From Terriglobia bacterium (GTDB taxonomy: Bacteria > Acidobacteriota > Terriglobia > UBA7540), in contig JASHSC010000696.1 in the NCBI GenBank assembly GCA_030036915.1, positions 1 to 5,664 on the forward strand: a DNA stretch of 5,664 bases. Reading direction: 5' to 3'. Shown here one piece after another: positions 1 through 5,349 of the stretch (positions within the stretch are counted from its first letter, which is position 1; every line of letters starts with the position of its first letter). The notes below the pieces were generated by a model. That model made no database searches. It saw only the letters and a list, made by a program, of their open reading frames with translations, and was not told the origin of the DNA. Made by a program: the position numbers and the translations under genes.

Positions 1-153
1 GCGGCGCCGGTAGCGCAGCGCAAAATAGAAGATGGCTAGAAAGATGATGGCCGTGAAAAGCAGGTCAATCCCGGTCAGGAAGTAATAGAGATAATCCACC
101 CCCTTGGCGATGGTGGATGCTTGCTCCGGCCTGATGGAAAATCCCTGCCACAT
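1..153 (-). CDS. coxB: Cytochrome c oxidase subunit II, N-terminal fragment (cut by window edge)
   Basis: The first 51 codons of a minus-strand gene run off the left edge, starting at the ATG at 153-151. The peptide begins MWQGFSIRPEQASTIAK, a start I recognise from oxidase subunit II of ACIII-linked caa3-type oxidases. It continues into a hydrophobic stretch (about residues 21-47) that ends in RYRRR, a positive-inside anchor. This is the first helix of the subunit II hairpin. The Cu(A)-binding cupredoxin domain, and any fused cytochrome c domain, would lie outside the window. Subunit II accepts electrons from cytochrome c or directly from ACIII and passes them to haem a. The gene follows a SCO copper chaperone, which loads Cu(A), and this supports the call. 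There is no convincing Shine-Dalgarno sequence before the ATG; the upstream bases are AT-rich heptad repeats. The fragment was read by hand translation, and the frame is open throughout. Confidence 0.88.
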   Translation of the reverse strand, partial: MWQGFSIRPEQASTIAKGVDYLYYFLTGIDLLFTAIIFLAIFYFALRYRRR

Positions 154-158
154 AAAAT

Positions 159-214
159 GATCTAAGATTCAGGATTCAAAGTTCAAAATCCGAAATGATG
201 AGAATCAAATTCAA
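159..214. repeat. Degenerate seven-base tandem repeat between sco and coxB
   Basis: On the plus strand, eight consecutive heptads can be laid end to end: GATCTAA, GATTCAG, GATTCAA, AGTTCAA, AATCCGA, AATGATG, AGAATCA, AATTCAA. The working consensus is RATTCAA; units 2, 3, 4 and 8 fit best and units 5-7 are degenerate. The array fills almost the whole gap between the sco stop and the coxB start and overlaps the sco stop codon. Similar heptameric short tandem repeats are known from intergenic DNA of other bacteria, for example cyanobacteria. A function is not evident. Confidence 0.6.
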
Positions 215-1077
215 CTTTGGTGCCCGCCTCGCGACAAGCCGAAAATCAATGTTCCGATTGAGACGACGGTGATCGCCCCGGCAATTTTCAGCAAACGGGA
301 GATGACCACATCGTACTTTCCAGTCGCCGGGTCGTACTGGCAGCAATAAAGCAAAACGGCATCGACGACGTTACCGATCTTGCCATTAGAGGCTTCCTCG
401 AGCGCCAGGCGAATATCCCGCGAGGGGTAAGATATTCCATAGAAATAACGCGATACCTTTCCTTGCGGCGTCAGCACTACGATTCCAGTGGCATGCGCGT
501 ACTGCCTAGTCTCCGGAAGATAGTTGTAGTGAAAGCCTACGGACTCCGTCAGCGCGCGAATCGCCGGTTCGTCTCCTACCAGAAAATGCCAACCCTGCTT
601 GGCCCCAGGGCGTCCGTAAAGTCCCACGTAGACGGCTTTCTTACCCAAGGCCATCTCCGGCGTTTCGTCAGGGTTGATGCTGACAGTCACCACTTCATAT
701 TGCTCGCCAATATTGAAATTCACCAAACGAAGGGTATTCAATAGACCGTCTTCAGCCATTGGGCAGAGCATTGGACAACTGTAGTAAACCAGCGAAAGAA
801 TCACCGGGCGCTTGCCAAAATAAGATCTCAGCGTTACGCTCTGGCCGGTCTCATCCCGAAACTTCAAATCCAGCGGCACCTGATTGTTCAACCGCTGGTC
901 AATACCCACCCCCCTTAATTGCGGGGGGATGACGGAGGCATTGTCCAGCGCCAGGACGCACCCCGTGAAACTCAGGAGGAAAACCACGAGGAGAGCCCCA
1001 ATCCGCGCGCGACAGATTATCTCGATCCACGTCCCGCGCCCCTCCTTCAGATGTGTTTCACACGTAGCAGAAACCAT
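211..1077 (-). CDS. SCO1/SenC family copper chaperone for cytochrome c oxidase, with C-terminal membrane anchor
   Basis: The product is a thioredoxin-fold protein that delivers copper to, or reduces, the Cu(A) site of oxidase subunit II on the outer face of the cytoplasmic membrane. From the ATG at 1077-1075 it has 288 residues. A hydrophobic leader lies at about 25-44. The copper motif CPMLC has Cys101 and Cys105, and the distal ligand is His194 in QYAHATG. The order VPLDLKFRDETG, then YFGKRPVILSLVYYSCP, then WHFLVGD, is typical of the family. A second hydrophobic segment at about 264-281 is a C-terminal anchor, usual in the long acidobacterial-style SCO proteins but absent from classic SCO1. 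The open frame extends upstream to 1200, but that part overlaps the preceding gene. The ATG at 1077 is four bases after that gene's stop; ATG 1101 is the alternative. A perfect Shine-Dalgarno sequence at 1047-1041 leaves the true start uncertain. The neighbouring coxB fits the role. Confidence 0.92.
   Translation of the reverse strand: MVSATCETHLKEGRGTWIEIICRARIGALLVVFLLSFTGCVLALDNASVIPPQLRGVGIDQRLNNQVPLDLKFRDETGQSVTLRSYFGKRPVILSLVYYSCPMLCPMAEDGLLNTLRLVNFNIGEQYEVVTVSINPDETPEMALGKKAVYVGLYGRPGAKQGWHFLVGDEPAIRALTESVGFHYNYLPETRQYAHATGIVVLTPQGKVSRYFYGISYPSRDIRLALEEASNGKIGNVVDAVLLYCCQYDPATGKYDVVISRLLKIAGAITVVSIGTLIFGLSRGGHQS
909..928. other. C6/G6 inverted repeat inside the sco coding region
   Basis: Six C residues (909-914) and six G residues (923-928) could pair around an eight-base loop. 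On the coding strand they lie in codons for the IPPQLRGVG segment, just after the signal region of the SCO protein. The stem is short but pure G-C. There is no U-tract, so it is not a terminator, and it may simply follow from proline and glycine codons. The homopolymer runs are also places where an assembly could gain or lose a base, although the frame here is intact. Confidence 0.35.
1041..1047 (-). promoter_or_regulatory. Perfect Shine-Dalgarno sequence inside the 5' part of sco
   Basis: On the minus strand this reads AAGGAGG, followed by two more G, and is a full match to the 16S anti-Shine-Dalgarno core. It lies 30 bases after the ATG chosen for sco. Eight bases after it, the in-frame codon is ACG (1032-1030); no in-frame ATG, GTG or TTG follows at a usable distance. 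The GTG at 1030-1028 is in another frame. Starting at this ACG would give the compact signal peptide beginning TWIEIICRARIGALLVVF. Either the site is fortuitous, or sco uses a rare start, or a base differs from the true sequence. Confidence 0.4.
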
Positions 1078-1081
1078 TTCC

Positions 1082-1549
1082 CTATTTCGCCCCCTTGCCA
1101 TCCACCCTTGGAGCCGCCGGCGCAGGCGCAACTCCTTTGGTGTTTTCCTGACCTTTTGCCGCGGAGCTGCCTCGAATCGGCAAACCCTTTTGCAGAACAA
1201 GGGTCATCGCCCGGTCAATTGGGATACGAACTATGCCGGCTTTTCGGTCCACCCAGCCATAGCTGTCCAGAATCTTGTCCTCCTCAGCCAGATAGCCCTT
1301 CAAGTCGAGTGGCGCGTTAAGCTGCAAACGGGGAGAGGGGGGCAAGGTCCGCACGTTTTCGAAAGGCGAGGCCGGAGGCCCCAGAGGTTGGTGACGGACA
1401 AAAAAGCGAAACACCACGGCGCTGCCTAGCACACCCAGAACCACCAGTCCAACCAGGCCTGCGGCAAAAGCGAGCAACCGCCCCATACTCACGTCGGAGT
1501 CTTCGTAACCTCGGTGGCGACTTTCCGAATTGTTGTCTGGATCAGCCAT
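1082..1549 (-). CDS. Small single-helix membrane protein of unknown function, linked to ACIII/oxidase genes
   Basis: From ATG 1549 the protein has 155 residues. It has a polar, acidic N-terminus (MADPDNNSESRHRGYEDSD), one transmembrane helix at about residues 23-51, and a likely periplasmic tail. The tail carries LPPSPRLQ, then EEDKILDSYGWVDRKAG and VRIPIDRAM, and ends in an Ala/Pro/Lys-rich stretch with no predicted fold. I recall the RLQ...YGWVD...RIPI..AM arrangement from unnamed proteins beside SCO and ACIII genes in acidobacterial genomes, but know no assigned function. Its place between actF and sco suggests an accessory ACIII subunit (compare the poorly defined extra subunit called ActG in some operons) or an oxidase assembly factor; both are inference. 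A TTG at 1573-1571 would add eight residues and has GGAAG four bases upstream, so the start is not settled. The stop lies four bases before the sco ATG, consistent with co-translation. Confidence 0.8.
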   Translation of the reverse strand: MADPDNNSESRHRGYEDSDVSMGRLLAFAAGLVGLVVLGVLGSAVVFRFFVRHQPLGPPASPFENVRTLPPSPRLQLNAPLDLKGYLAEEDKILDSYGWVDRKAGIVRIPIDRAMTLVLQKGLPIRGSSAAKGQENTKGVAPAPAAPRVDGKGAK

Positions 1550-1591
1550 TTCCGGATCAATCCATGATTTCAAGCCACTTCCGACTAATTC

Positions 1592-2764
1592 CTAAACATG
1601 CTGCAAGATTTCCTTTAGCCGAGGATCCTGAAGTGGAAGCTCGGACCGCCCCTTTAACTGTGACACGAACTGCCACAACCACAACCCTCCGATGCCCACT
1701 ATTGCGAACAAGTCGGTTAGGTGGAATTGCGGCCGTGCCGGCTCAAATGCCGGTACGGTAAGCCAGTAAATATCTACAAAGCTTATCACCACCAAGCCTG
1801 CCGCCAGCCAGCCCAGCGAGGCGGCGCGGCGCTTCACGAACCGCATGAGCAAGAGGATGAACGGAACCGCGAAATGAAAGACGATGAGCACCTGCGCGAC
1901 ATAATTCCAACTCCCCTCCACGCGGACCACGTACCAGGGAATTTCATCGCGCAGGTTTCCTGCCCAGATAATCAGGTACTGTGAAAACGAAAGATAGGCC
2001 CATAACATCGTGAAGGTTAACAGCAGGTTACCGTAGTCACCGAGCACTTTTGGTGATACCAGACCGGAAAACTTATTCCGCTGCGCGAGGAGAATGATGG
2101 CCACCGTTGCCAGGGACATCCCTGCCAGTGCCTCCGTCACCATAAAGATCATCCCGTAGATGGTGGAAAAAAAAGTGGGATCGAGTGACATCACCCAATC
2201 TACGCAGGCAAAAGTGATGGTCAAGCCGAAAATGAGCAGTCCCGGCGCGGAGAGCGCCTGCAAGCGGTGGGTGAACTCGGGCTTGCCCGTCTCATCCTGG
2301 TGACGCGACCATTTGAGAATAAAGTAGGCGAGGAGCAACCAGGCCGTAAAGTAGATCACATTACGCACGACGAAGAACGGCACATTGAGATAAAACTGTT
2401 TGTATTGCAAAACGGGGTCGGCGTGGACTTTTGCCGGATCCGCCCAGCTATAAATAATCGGCAAACGAAACAAAATCGGCAGCAACAGCACCGCCATAAG
2501 ATAGAACGTCCTTACCCCAGCTTCCAGTGGGCGGCGCAGGGGGAATCCCCAGGTACCCCCAATCAGGTAATGAATCATCAGAATTTCACAGCTCCCCACC
2601 GAGAGCCCAATAAAGAATACAAAGGCCAGCAGATAAGAGTGGAAAAATTGCGTGGAGTTGCCCAACCCCAGCAGTACGCAGAGCACGAGGGACACCACGC
2701 CCACAATCAGTGCCGGCTTCTCGAGATGTTCCACTCCCGTTAAGGGTGTTTCAGCCGCGTTCAT
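1592..2764 (-). CDS. actF: Alternative Complex III subunit ActF, NrfD/PsrC-like quinol-interacting membrane protein
   Basis: The protein has 390 residues, mostly hydrophobic, with ten likely transmembrane helices at about 17-35, 42-68, 84-106, 128-151, 172-193, 203-226, 247-267, 288-309, 316-337 and 350-370. This matches the two four-helix bundles plus extra helices of ACIII ActF. Recognisable blocks include FFHSYLLAFVFFIGLSVGS, GGTWGFPLRRPLEAG, FACVDWVMSLDPTFFSTIYG and FSQYLIIWAGNLRDEIPWY, all typical of the annotated quinol:cytochrome c oxidoreductase membrane subunit. ActF is homologous to ActC. In the known ACIII structures ActC is the better supported quinol site, and ActF has been discussed as a possible proton pathway. 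The ATG shares ATGA with the actE stop and has GGAG four bases upstream, so translation is probably coupled to actE. The gene ends in TAG. Length and motifs look complete. Confidence 0.95.
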   Translation of the reverse strand: MNAAETPLTGVEHLEKPALIVGVVSLVLCVLLGLGNSTQFFHSYLLAFVFFIGLSVGSCEILMIHYLIGGTWGFPLRRPLEAGVRTFYLMAVLLLPILFRLPIIYSWADPAKVHADPVLQYKQFYLNVPFFVVRNVIYFTAWLLLAYFILKWSRHQDETGKPEFTHRLQALSAPGLLIFGLTITFACVDWVMSLDPTFFSTIYGMIFMVTEALAGMSLATVAIILLAQRNKFSGLVSPKVLGDYGNLLLTFTMLWAYLSFSQYLIIWAGNLRDEIPWYVVRVEGSWNYVAQVLIVFHFAVPFILLLMRFVKRRAASLGWLAAGLVVISFVDIYWLTVPAFEPARPQFHLTDLFAIVGIGGLWLWQFVSQLKGRSELPLQDPRLKEILQHV

Positions 2765-2772
2765 TTTTCTCC
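2761..2772 (-). promoter_or_regulatory. ATGA stop/start overlap with ribosome-binding site, actE-actF
   Basis: On the minus strand, GGAG (2772-2769), four A, then ATGA: the TGA (2763-2761) ends actE and the ATG (2764-2762) starts actF. The Shine-Dalgarno sequence lies inside the last actE codons (Gly-Glu). This arrangement fixes the actF start and suggests translational coupling that keeps the two subunits in similar amounts. Confidence 0.8.
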
Positions 2773-3342
2773 GCTCGTCAGCTTATCCCGCTCACTCGCC
2801 GGAACGTCATCCAGCGTGGCGTGCTGGCTCAGTTGCAATGCGCGGATATAGGCCACAATTGCCCAGCGATCTTCCGGGGTGATTCTGCCCGCATAGCTGA
2901 ACATGGCGCCGTAGCCATCCGTAATGACTTCGAAGAAGTGTCCCGCCGGGGCGTCCATAAGTCTTTGGATGTGGTAAGAGGGCGGTGACGGGAATCCGCG
3001 TTGCACCACCATCCCCCGGCCGCTGCCCGTGTAATCGTGGCAGGGAGTGCAGTAAATGTTAAATCGAGCGCGCCCGCGATCCAGCACCTGACGCGTGACT
3101 GGAAAGGGAAACTGGTCCGCCACCACGCCGTTCACACGACCGGTGTAGAGAAGTTCGTCTGTATGCATGTGTCCGCGCGCCACGGTGTCCGGGATCTTCG
3201 GGCGGTCATCGCGCCCATCCTGAAAAAACGTACTACCCCGGTCCGCTTTATATTTCGGCTGAATGTGCATATCCAGGCGGCAGCTCAAGGCGCACATTGT
3301 GAATAGCGCCACGATGGCCCACTGCGTCCGCAATTGCCACAT
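2761..3342 (-). CDS. actE: Alternative Complex III subunit ActE, mono-haem cytochrome c lipoprotein
   Basis: From ATG 3342 the product has 193 residues. A signal segment, MWQLRTQWAIVALFTMCALS, precedes Cys21. The following CRLDMHIQPKY block matches the conserved ActE N-terminus, in which this Cys is the lipid-bearing residue, although Ala at -3 makes the lipobox imperfect. A single haem c motif, CTPCH, lies at residues 98-102, with Met147 in DGYGAMFSYA as the likely distal axial ligand. The end of the domain is PEDRWAIVAYIRAL, the usual C-terminal helix of class I cytochromes c. ActE faces the periplasm and carries electrons from the iron-sulfur/haem core towards the acceptor, either soluble cytochrome c or oxidase subunit II. 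A longer form from GTG 3384 would overlap actD by 26 bases. ATG 3342 gives the more normal signal peptide, but its Shine-Dalgarno sequence is weak. The gene overlaps actF by four bases. Confidence 0.92.
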   Translation of the reverse strand: MWQLRTQWAIVALFTMCALSCRLDMHIQPKYKADRGSTFFQDGRDDRPKIPDTVARGHMHTDELLYTGRVNGVVADQFPFPVTRQVLDRGRARFNIYCTPCHDYTGSGRGMVVQRGFPSPPSYHIQRLMDAPAGHFFEVITDGYGAMFSYAGRITPEDRWAIVAYIRALQLSQHATLDDVPASERDKLTSGEK

Positions 3343-3358
3343 TCGTATTTTCCAGCCT

Positions 3359-3895
3359 TCAGGCCTCAATTTCCGATACCTCACGAGGATTCAAGGATTG
3401 TAGGAATTCCCGTGTCTTTTGTGCGTCAAATTTCGAATCTCGCGCCTTAACGCAGAGAAAGAACTTGTTGCGCGAAGCCAGCTCAAATCGCGGGGCGTTA
3501 AATACCGGATGGTACGGCGTCGGCAGGCCATTCAGCGCCAGCATGCCCAGGACCGTGAAAATACCTGCGCAAAGGATGGTCAACTCAAACGTGATGGGAA
3601 TAAATGCCGGCCAACTGTTGAAAGGTTTCCCGCCGATATTCAGGGGATAACCGATTACATTGGGCCACCACTGAAGGAAGAATCCGCCGAAACAACCCGT
3701 CAGACCCCCAATCAGGCAGATCAGGGGCACACGAGTTTTGTGAAAACCGATGGCCTCCACCAACCCCTCCACCGGAAAGGGCGTAAAGGCGTCCATCTTT
3801 CGATAGCCCTCCGCGAAGGAACGCTCAGCAGCCTTCAACAAATCCTCGGTCGTGTTGAATTCGGCCATCAGACCGTAAAGAGGATGTCGCTTCAT
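3359..3895 (-). CDS. actD: Alternative Complex III subunit ActD (DUF3341 membrane protein)
   Basis: The 178-residue protein opens with YGLMAEFNTTEDLLKAAERS and then YRKMDAFTPFPVEGL, the signature of the DUF3341 family (ActD). Two transmembrane helices follow at about 56-77 and 97-120, joined by a loop with LNIGGKPFNSWPAFIPITFE. A cytoplasmic tail ends the protein, with YHPVFNAPRF and FFLCVKARDSKFD. ActD is a small ACIII subunit whose helices pack against the NrfD-like subunits. It carries no cofactor, and its precise role is not established; a structural or proton-transfer contribution has been proposed. The start is the ATG at 3895-3893, with a modest AGGG seven bases upstream. The gene is separated from actC by 59 bases containing a palindrome, an unusually wide gap for this cluster. 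On the other side 16 bases separate it from the actE ATG. Length and motifs are complete. Confidence 0.94.
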   Translation of the reverse strand: MKRHPLYGLMAEFNTTEDLLKAAERSFAEGYRKMDAFTPFPVEGLVEAIGFHKTRVPLICLIGGLTGCFGGFFLQWWPNVIGYPLNIGGKPFNSWPAFIPITFELTILCAGIFTVLGMLALNGLPTPYHPVFNAPRFELASRNKFFLCVKARDSKFDAQKTREFLQSLNPREVSEIEA

Positions 3896-3921
3896 CGTTC
3901 AACCCTGTTTCGAATCACTCC

Positions 3922-3948
3922 GTACCGCGGGCGAGACGCCCGCACTAC
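3922..3948. repeat. Intergenic GC-rich interrupted palindrome between actC and actD (probable dispersed repeat)
   Basis: The core is GCGGGCG (3927-3933), loop AGA, CGCCCGC (3937-3943): a perfect seven-base stem. Two mismatched or wobble positions further out, GTA (3922-3924) pairs with TAC (3946-3948), giving a 27-base interrupted palindrome. Read on the minus strand, the text TAGTGCGGGCGTCTCGCCCG resembles a dispersed intergenic repeat I recall from Acidobacteriota and Verrucomicrobiota genomes; this is memory, not a search. No U-run follows on either strand, so it is not a standard terminator. In the transcript it would form a stable hairpin about 27 bases upstream of the actD start codon. 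Confidence 0.65.
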
Positions 3949-3954
3949 AAGTAA

Positions 3955-5340
3955 TTACTCCTTCTTCTCCTCCAGATGATGCGCCAATCCGCGCATCTCA
4001 AAGATCGAAATCATGGGCAGATAGCGAATGAACAGCAGGAACAGTGTCAGGAACAAGCCGATCGAGCCAAATAGCGCGGCATAATCCCAAATTGTTGGAT
4101 AGTACATGCGCCACGCCGAGGGCATGAAGTCGCGGTGCAAGCTGGTGACCACAATCACAAAGCGCTCCAGCCACATGCCGGCTTGAACCACCAGGGAGAT
4201 GAGGAAGAGCGCGGTCACATTTCGCCGGATCTTCGCAAACCAAAGCGTGCTCATCGGAACCACAATATTGCACGTGATCAAGGTCCAATAAACCTTTGCG
4301 TAGGGGCCGGTCATCCGATTCATAATCATGTACCGGTCATAAGTATTCCCGCTGTAAAAGGCCATGAACGTTTCCATCATGTAGCCGTAAGCCACAATCA
4401 GCCCGGTGGCGAGCAGAATTTTCGCCATATTGTCGAGATGACGGATGGTGACGAAGTCCTCCAAGCCGTAGAACTTCCGCAGAGGGATGGCCAGGGTCAG
4501 AACCATGGCAAAACCGGAATAGATGGCGCCAGCGACGAAGTAGGGTGGAAAAATCGTGCTGTGCCAGCCGGGAACGATTCCCACCGTGAAATCAAAGCTC
4601 ACGACGGTGTGTACGGAAACCACCAGAGGAGTGGCCAGACCGGCAAGCAGTAGGTAAGCCATCTCGTACCGATGCCAGTGCATCGCTGAACCGCGCCACC
4701 CCATGGCCAGGAAGCCGTAAACCCTGCGCGACAACCATCCTTTGGCGCGATCGCGCAAGGTGGCGAGGTCGGGAATCAAGCCCACAAACCAGAAGAGCAG
4801 CGAGATGGTGGCATAGGTCGAAACTGCAAAGACGTCCCACACCAGCGGGCTCCGGAATTGCGGCCACGTTCCCATGGTGTCGGGGTAAGGCAGGAGCCAG
4901 AAGAAAAGCCATGGGCGCCCCAGGTGAAGCAAAGGAAACAACCCCGCACAAGCCACCGCAAAGAGCGTCATGGCCTCTGCAAATCGGTTGATCGACTGCC
5001 GCCACTCCTGGCGCATTAGCAGAAGGAATGCCGAGATTAACGTGCCTGCGTGCCCGATTCCAATCCACCATACAAAATTGACGATGGCAAATCCCCAGGC
5101 GATGGGGATATTAATTCCCCAAACGCCGACCCCGATTATCAAAAGGACGCCAATAGTCAAGTTCAAGATCATGAACAGGGCGAAACTGATGGCGAAGCCA
5201 AACCACCAACCCCACCGGGTCCTTTGCGTGAGGACGATGGAACTGATCTTGTCCGTGATTGTGGCGTAGGTGTGCCCTGGAGCGAGAACCGGAGTGCCCG
5301 CACCTGCCGCCGGCGTGTTTTCCAATCCGTTGCCCACCAC
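3955..5340 (-). CDS. actC: Alternative Complex III subunit ActC, NrfD/PsrC-like quinol-oxidising membrane protein
   Basis: The 461-residue polytopic protein of the polysulfide reductase NrfD family has ten likely helices at about 45-72, 81-107, 117-138, 167-187, 225-248, 266-286, 305-328, 347-369, 375-398 and 418-440. A cytoplasmic N-terminal tail of about 40 residues is rich in Ala, Gly and Pro. Typical blocks are NFVWWIGIGHAGTLISAFLL (His97), LLHLGRPWLFFWLLPYP, FRSPLVWDVFAVSTY, the SVHTVVSFDF segment (His244), IFPPYFVAGAIYSG, and WLERFVIVVTSLHRDFMPS. In ACIII this subunit packs below the ActB 3Fe-4S cluster and provides the quinol site, which matches actB lying directly upstream. The gene begins on the base after the actB stop. 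Two tandem GTG codons (5340 and 5337) are possible starts, and the second has the better Shine-Dalgarno spacing. The gene ends in TAA. It appears complete. Confidence 0.95.
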   Translation of the reverse strand: MVGNGLENTPAAGAGTPVLAPGHTYATITDKISSIVLTQRTRWGWWFGFAISFALFMILNLTIGVLLIIGVGVWGINIPIAWGFAIVNFVWWIGIGHAGTLISAFLLLMRQEWRQSINRFAEAMTLFAVACAGLFPLLHLGRPWLFFWLLPYPDTMGTWPQFRSPLVWDVFAVSTYATISLLFWFVGLIPDLATLRDRAKGWLSRRVYGFLAMGWRGSAMHWHRYEMAYLLLAGLATPLVVSVHTVVSFDFTVGIVPGWHSTIFPPYFVAGAIYSGFAMVLTLAIPLRKFYGLEDFVTIRHLDNMAKILLATGLIVAYGYMMETFMAFYSGNTYDRYMIMNRMTGPYAKVYWTLITCNIVVPMSTLWFAKIRRNVTALFLISLVVQAGMWLERFVIVVTSLHRDFMPSAWRMYYPTIWDYAALFGSIGLFLTLFLLFIRYLPMISIFEMRGLAHHLEEKKE

Positions 5341-5349
5341 TTACTCCTT
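5335..5349 (-). promoter_or_regulatory. actB-actC junction: ribosome-binding site and tandem GTG starts
   Basis: On the minus strand, AAGGAG (5349-5344) is followed by the actB stop TAA (5343-5341), then GTG (5340-5338) and GTG (5337-5335), both in the actC frame. Spacing from GGAG is three bases to the first GTG and six to the second, so the second is the better placed start. The site lies in the last Lys-Glu codons of actB and implies coupled translation. Confidence 0.7.

Noticed and set aside
154..210. Possible sigma70 promoter for coxB in the AT-rich spacer
   Set aside because: TTGA-like words occur, but they come from the heptad repeat, and no good -10 box lies at proper spacing; not supported without transcript data.
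1102..1200. Upstream extension of the sco frame to 1200
   Set aside because: This part overlaps the end of the preceding gene and encodes an Arg/Lys-rich stretch unlike a signal peptide; the later starts are far more credible.
884..1429. Long plus-strand open frames over sco and the small gene (884-1429 and 919-1320)
   Set aside because: They lie opposite well-supported minus-strand genes, and their translations are rich in Arg, Pro and His without recognisable domains.
2167..2174. Run of eight A (eight T on the coding strand) in actF as a programmed frameshift site
   Set aside because: It encodes Phe-Phe in a normal ActF block (LDPTFFSTIYG), the frame is intact on both sides, and no alternative product is evident.
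3384..3403. GGATTCAAGGATTG-like words near the actD 3' end resembling the heptad unit seen near coxB
   Set aside because: Only about two units occur, and they lie within actD codons (LQSLNPREV); this is too short to call a repeat.
3922..3948. Intergenic palindrome as a Rho-independent terminator
   Set aside because: No U-tract follows the stem on either strand, and termination here would separate actC from the other subunits of the same complex.
3419..3979. Plus-strand 186-codon open frame opposite actD
   Set aside because: It is antisense to a clear DUF3341 gene, has a low-complexity charged composition, and runs through the intergenic palindrome; it is most likely a shadow.
4135..4653. 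Plus-strand 172-codon frame, and minus-strand out-of-frame ORFs inside actC (3998-4288, 4592-5071, 4776-4961)
   Set aside because: All are embedded in actC, whose product is strongly recognisable along its whole length. The shadows show no domain or signal.
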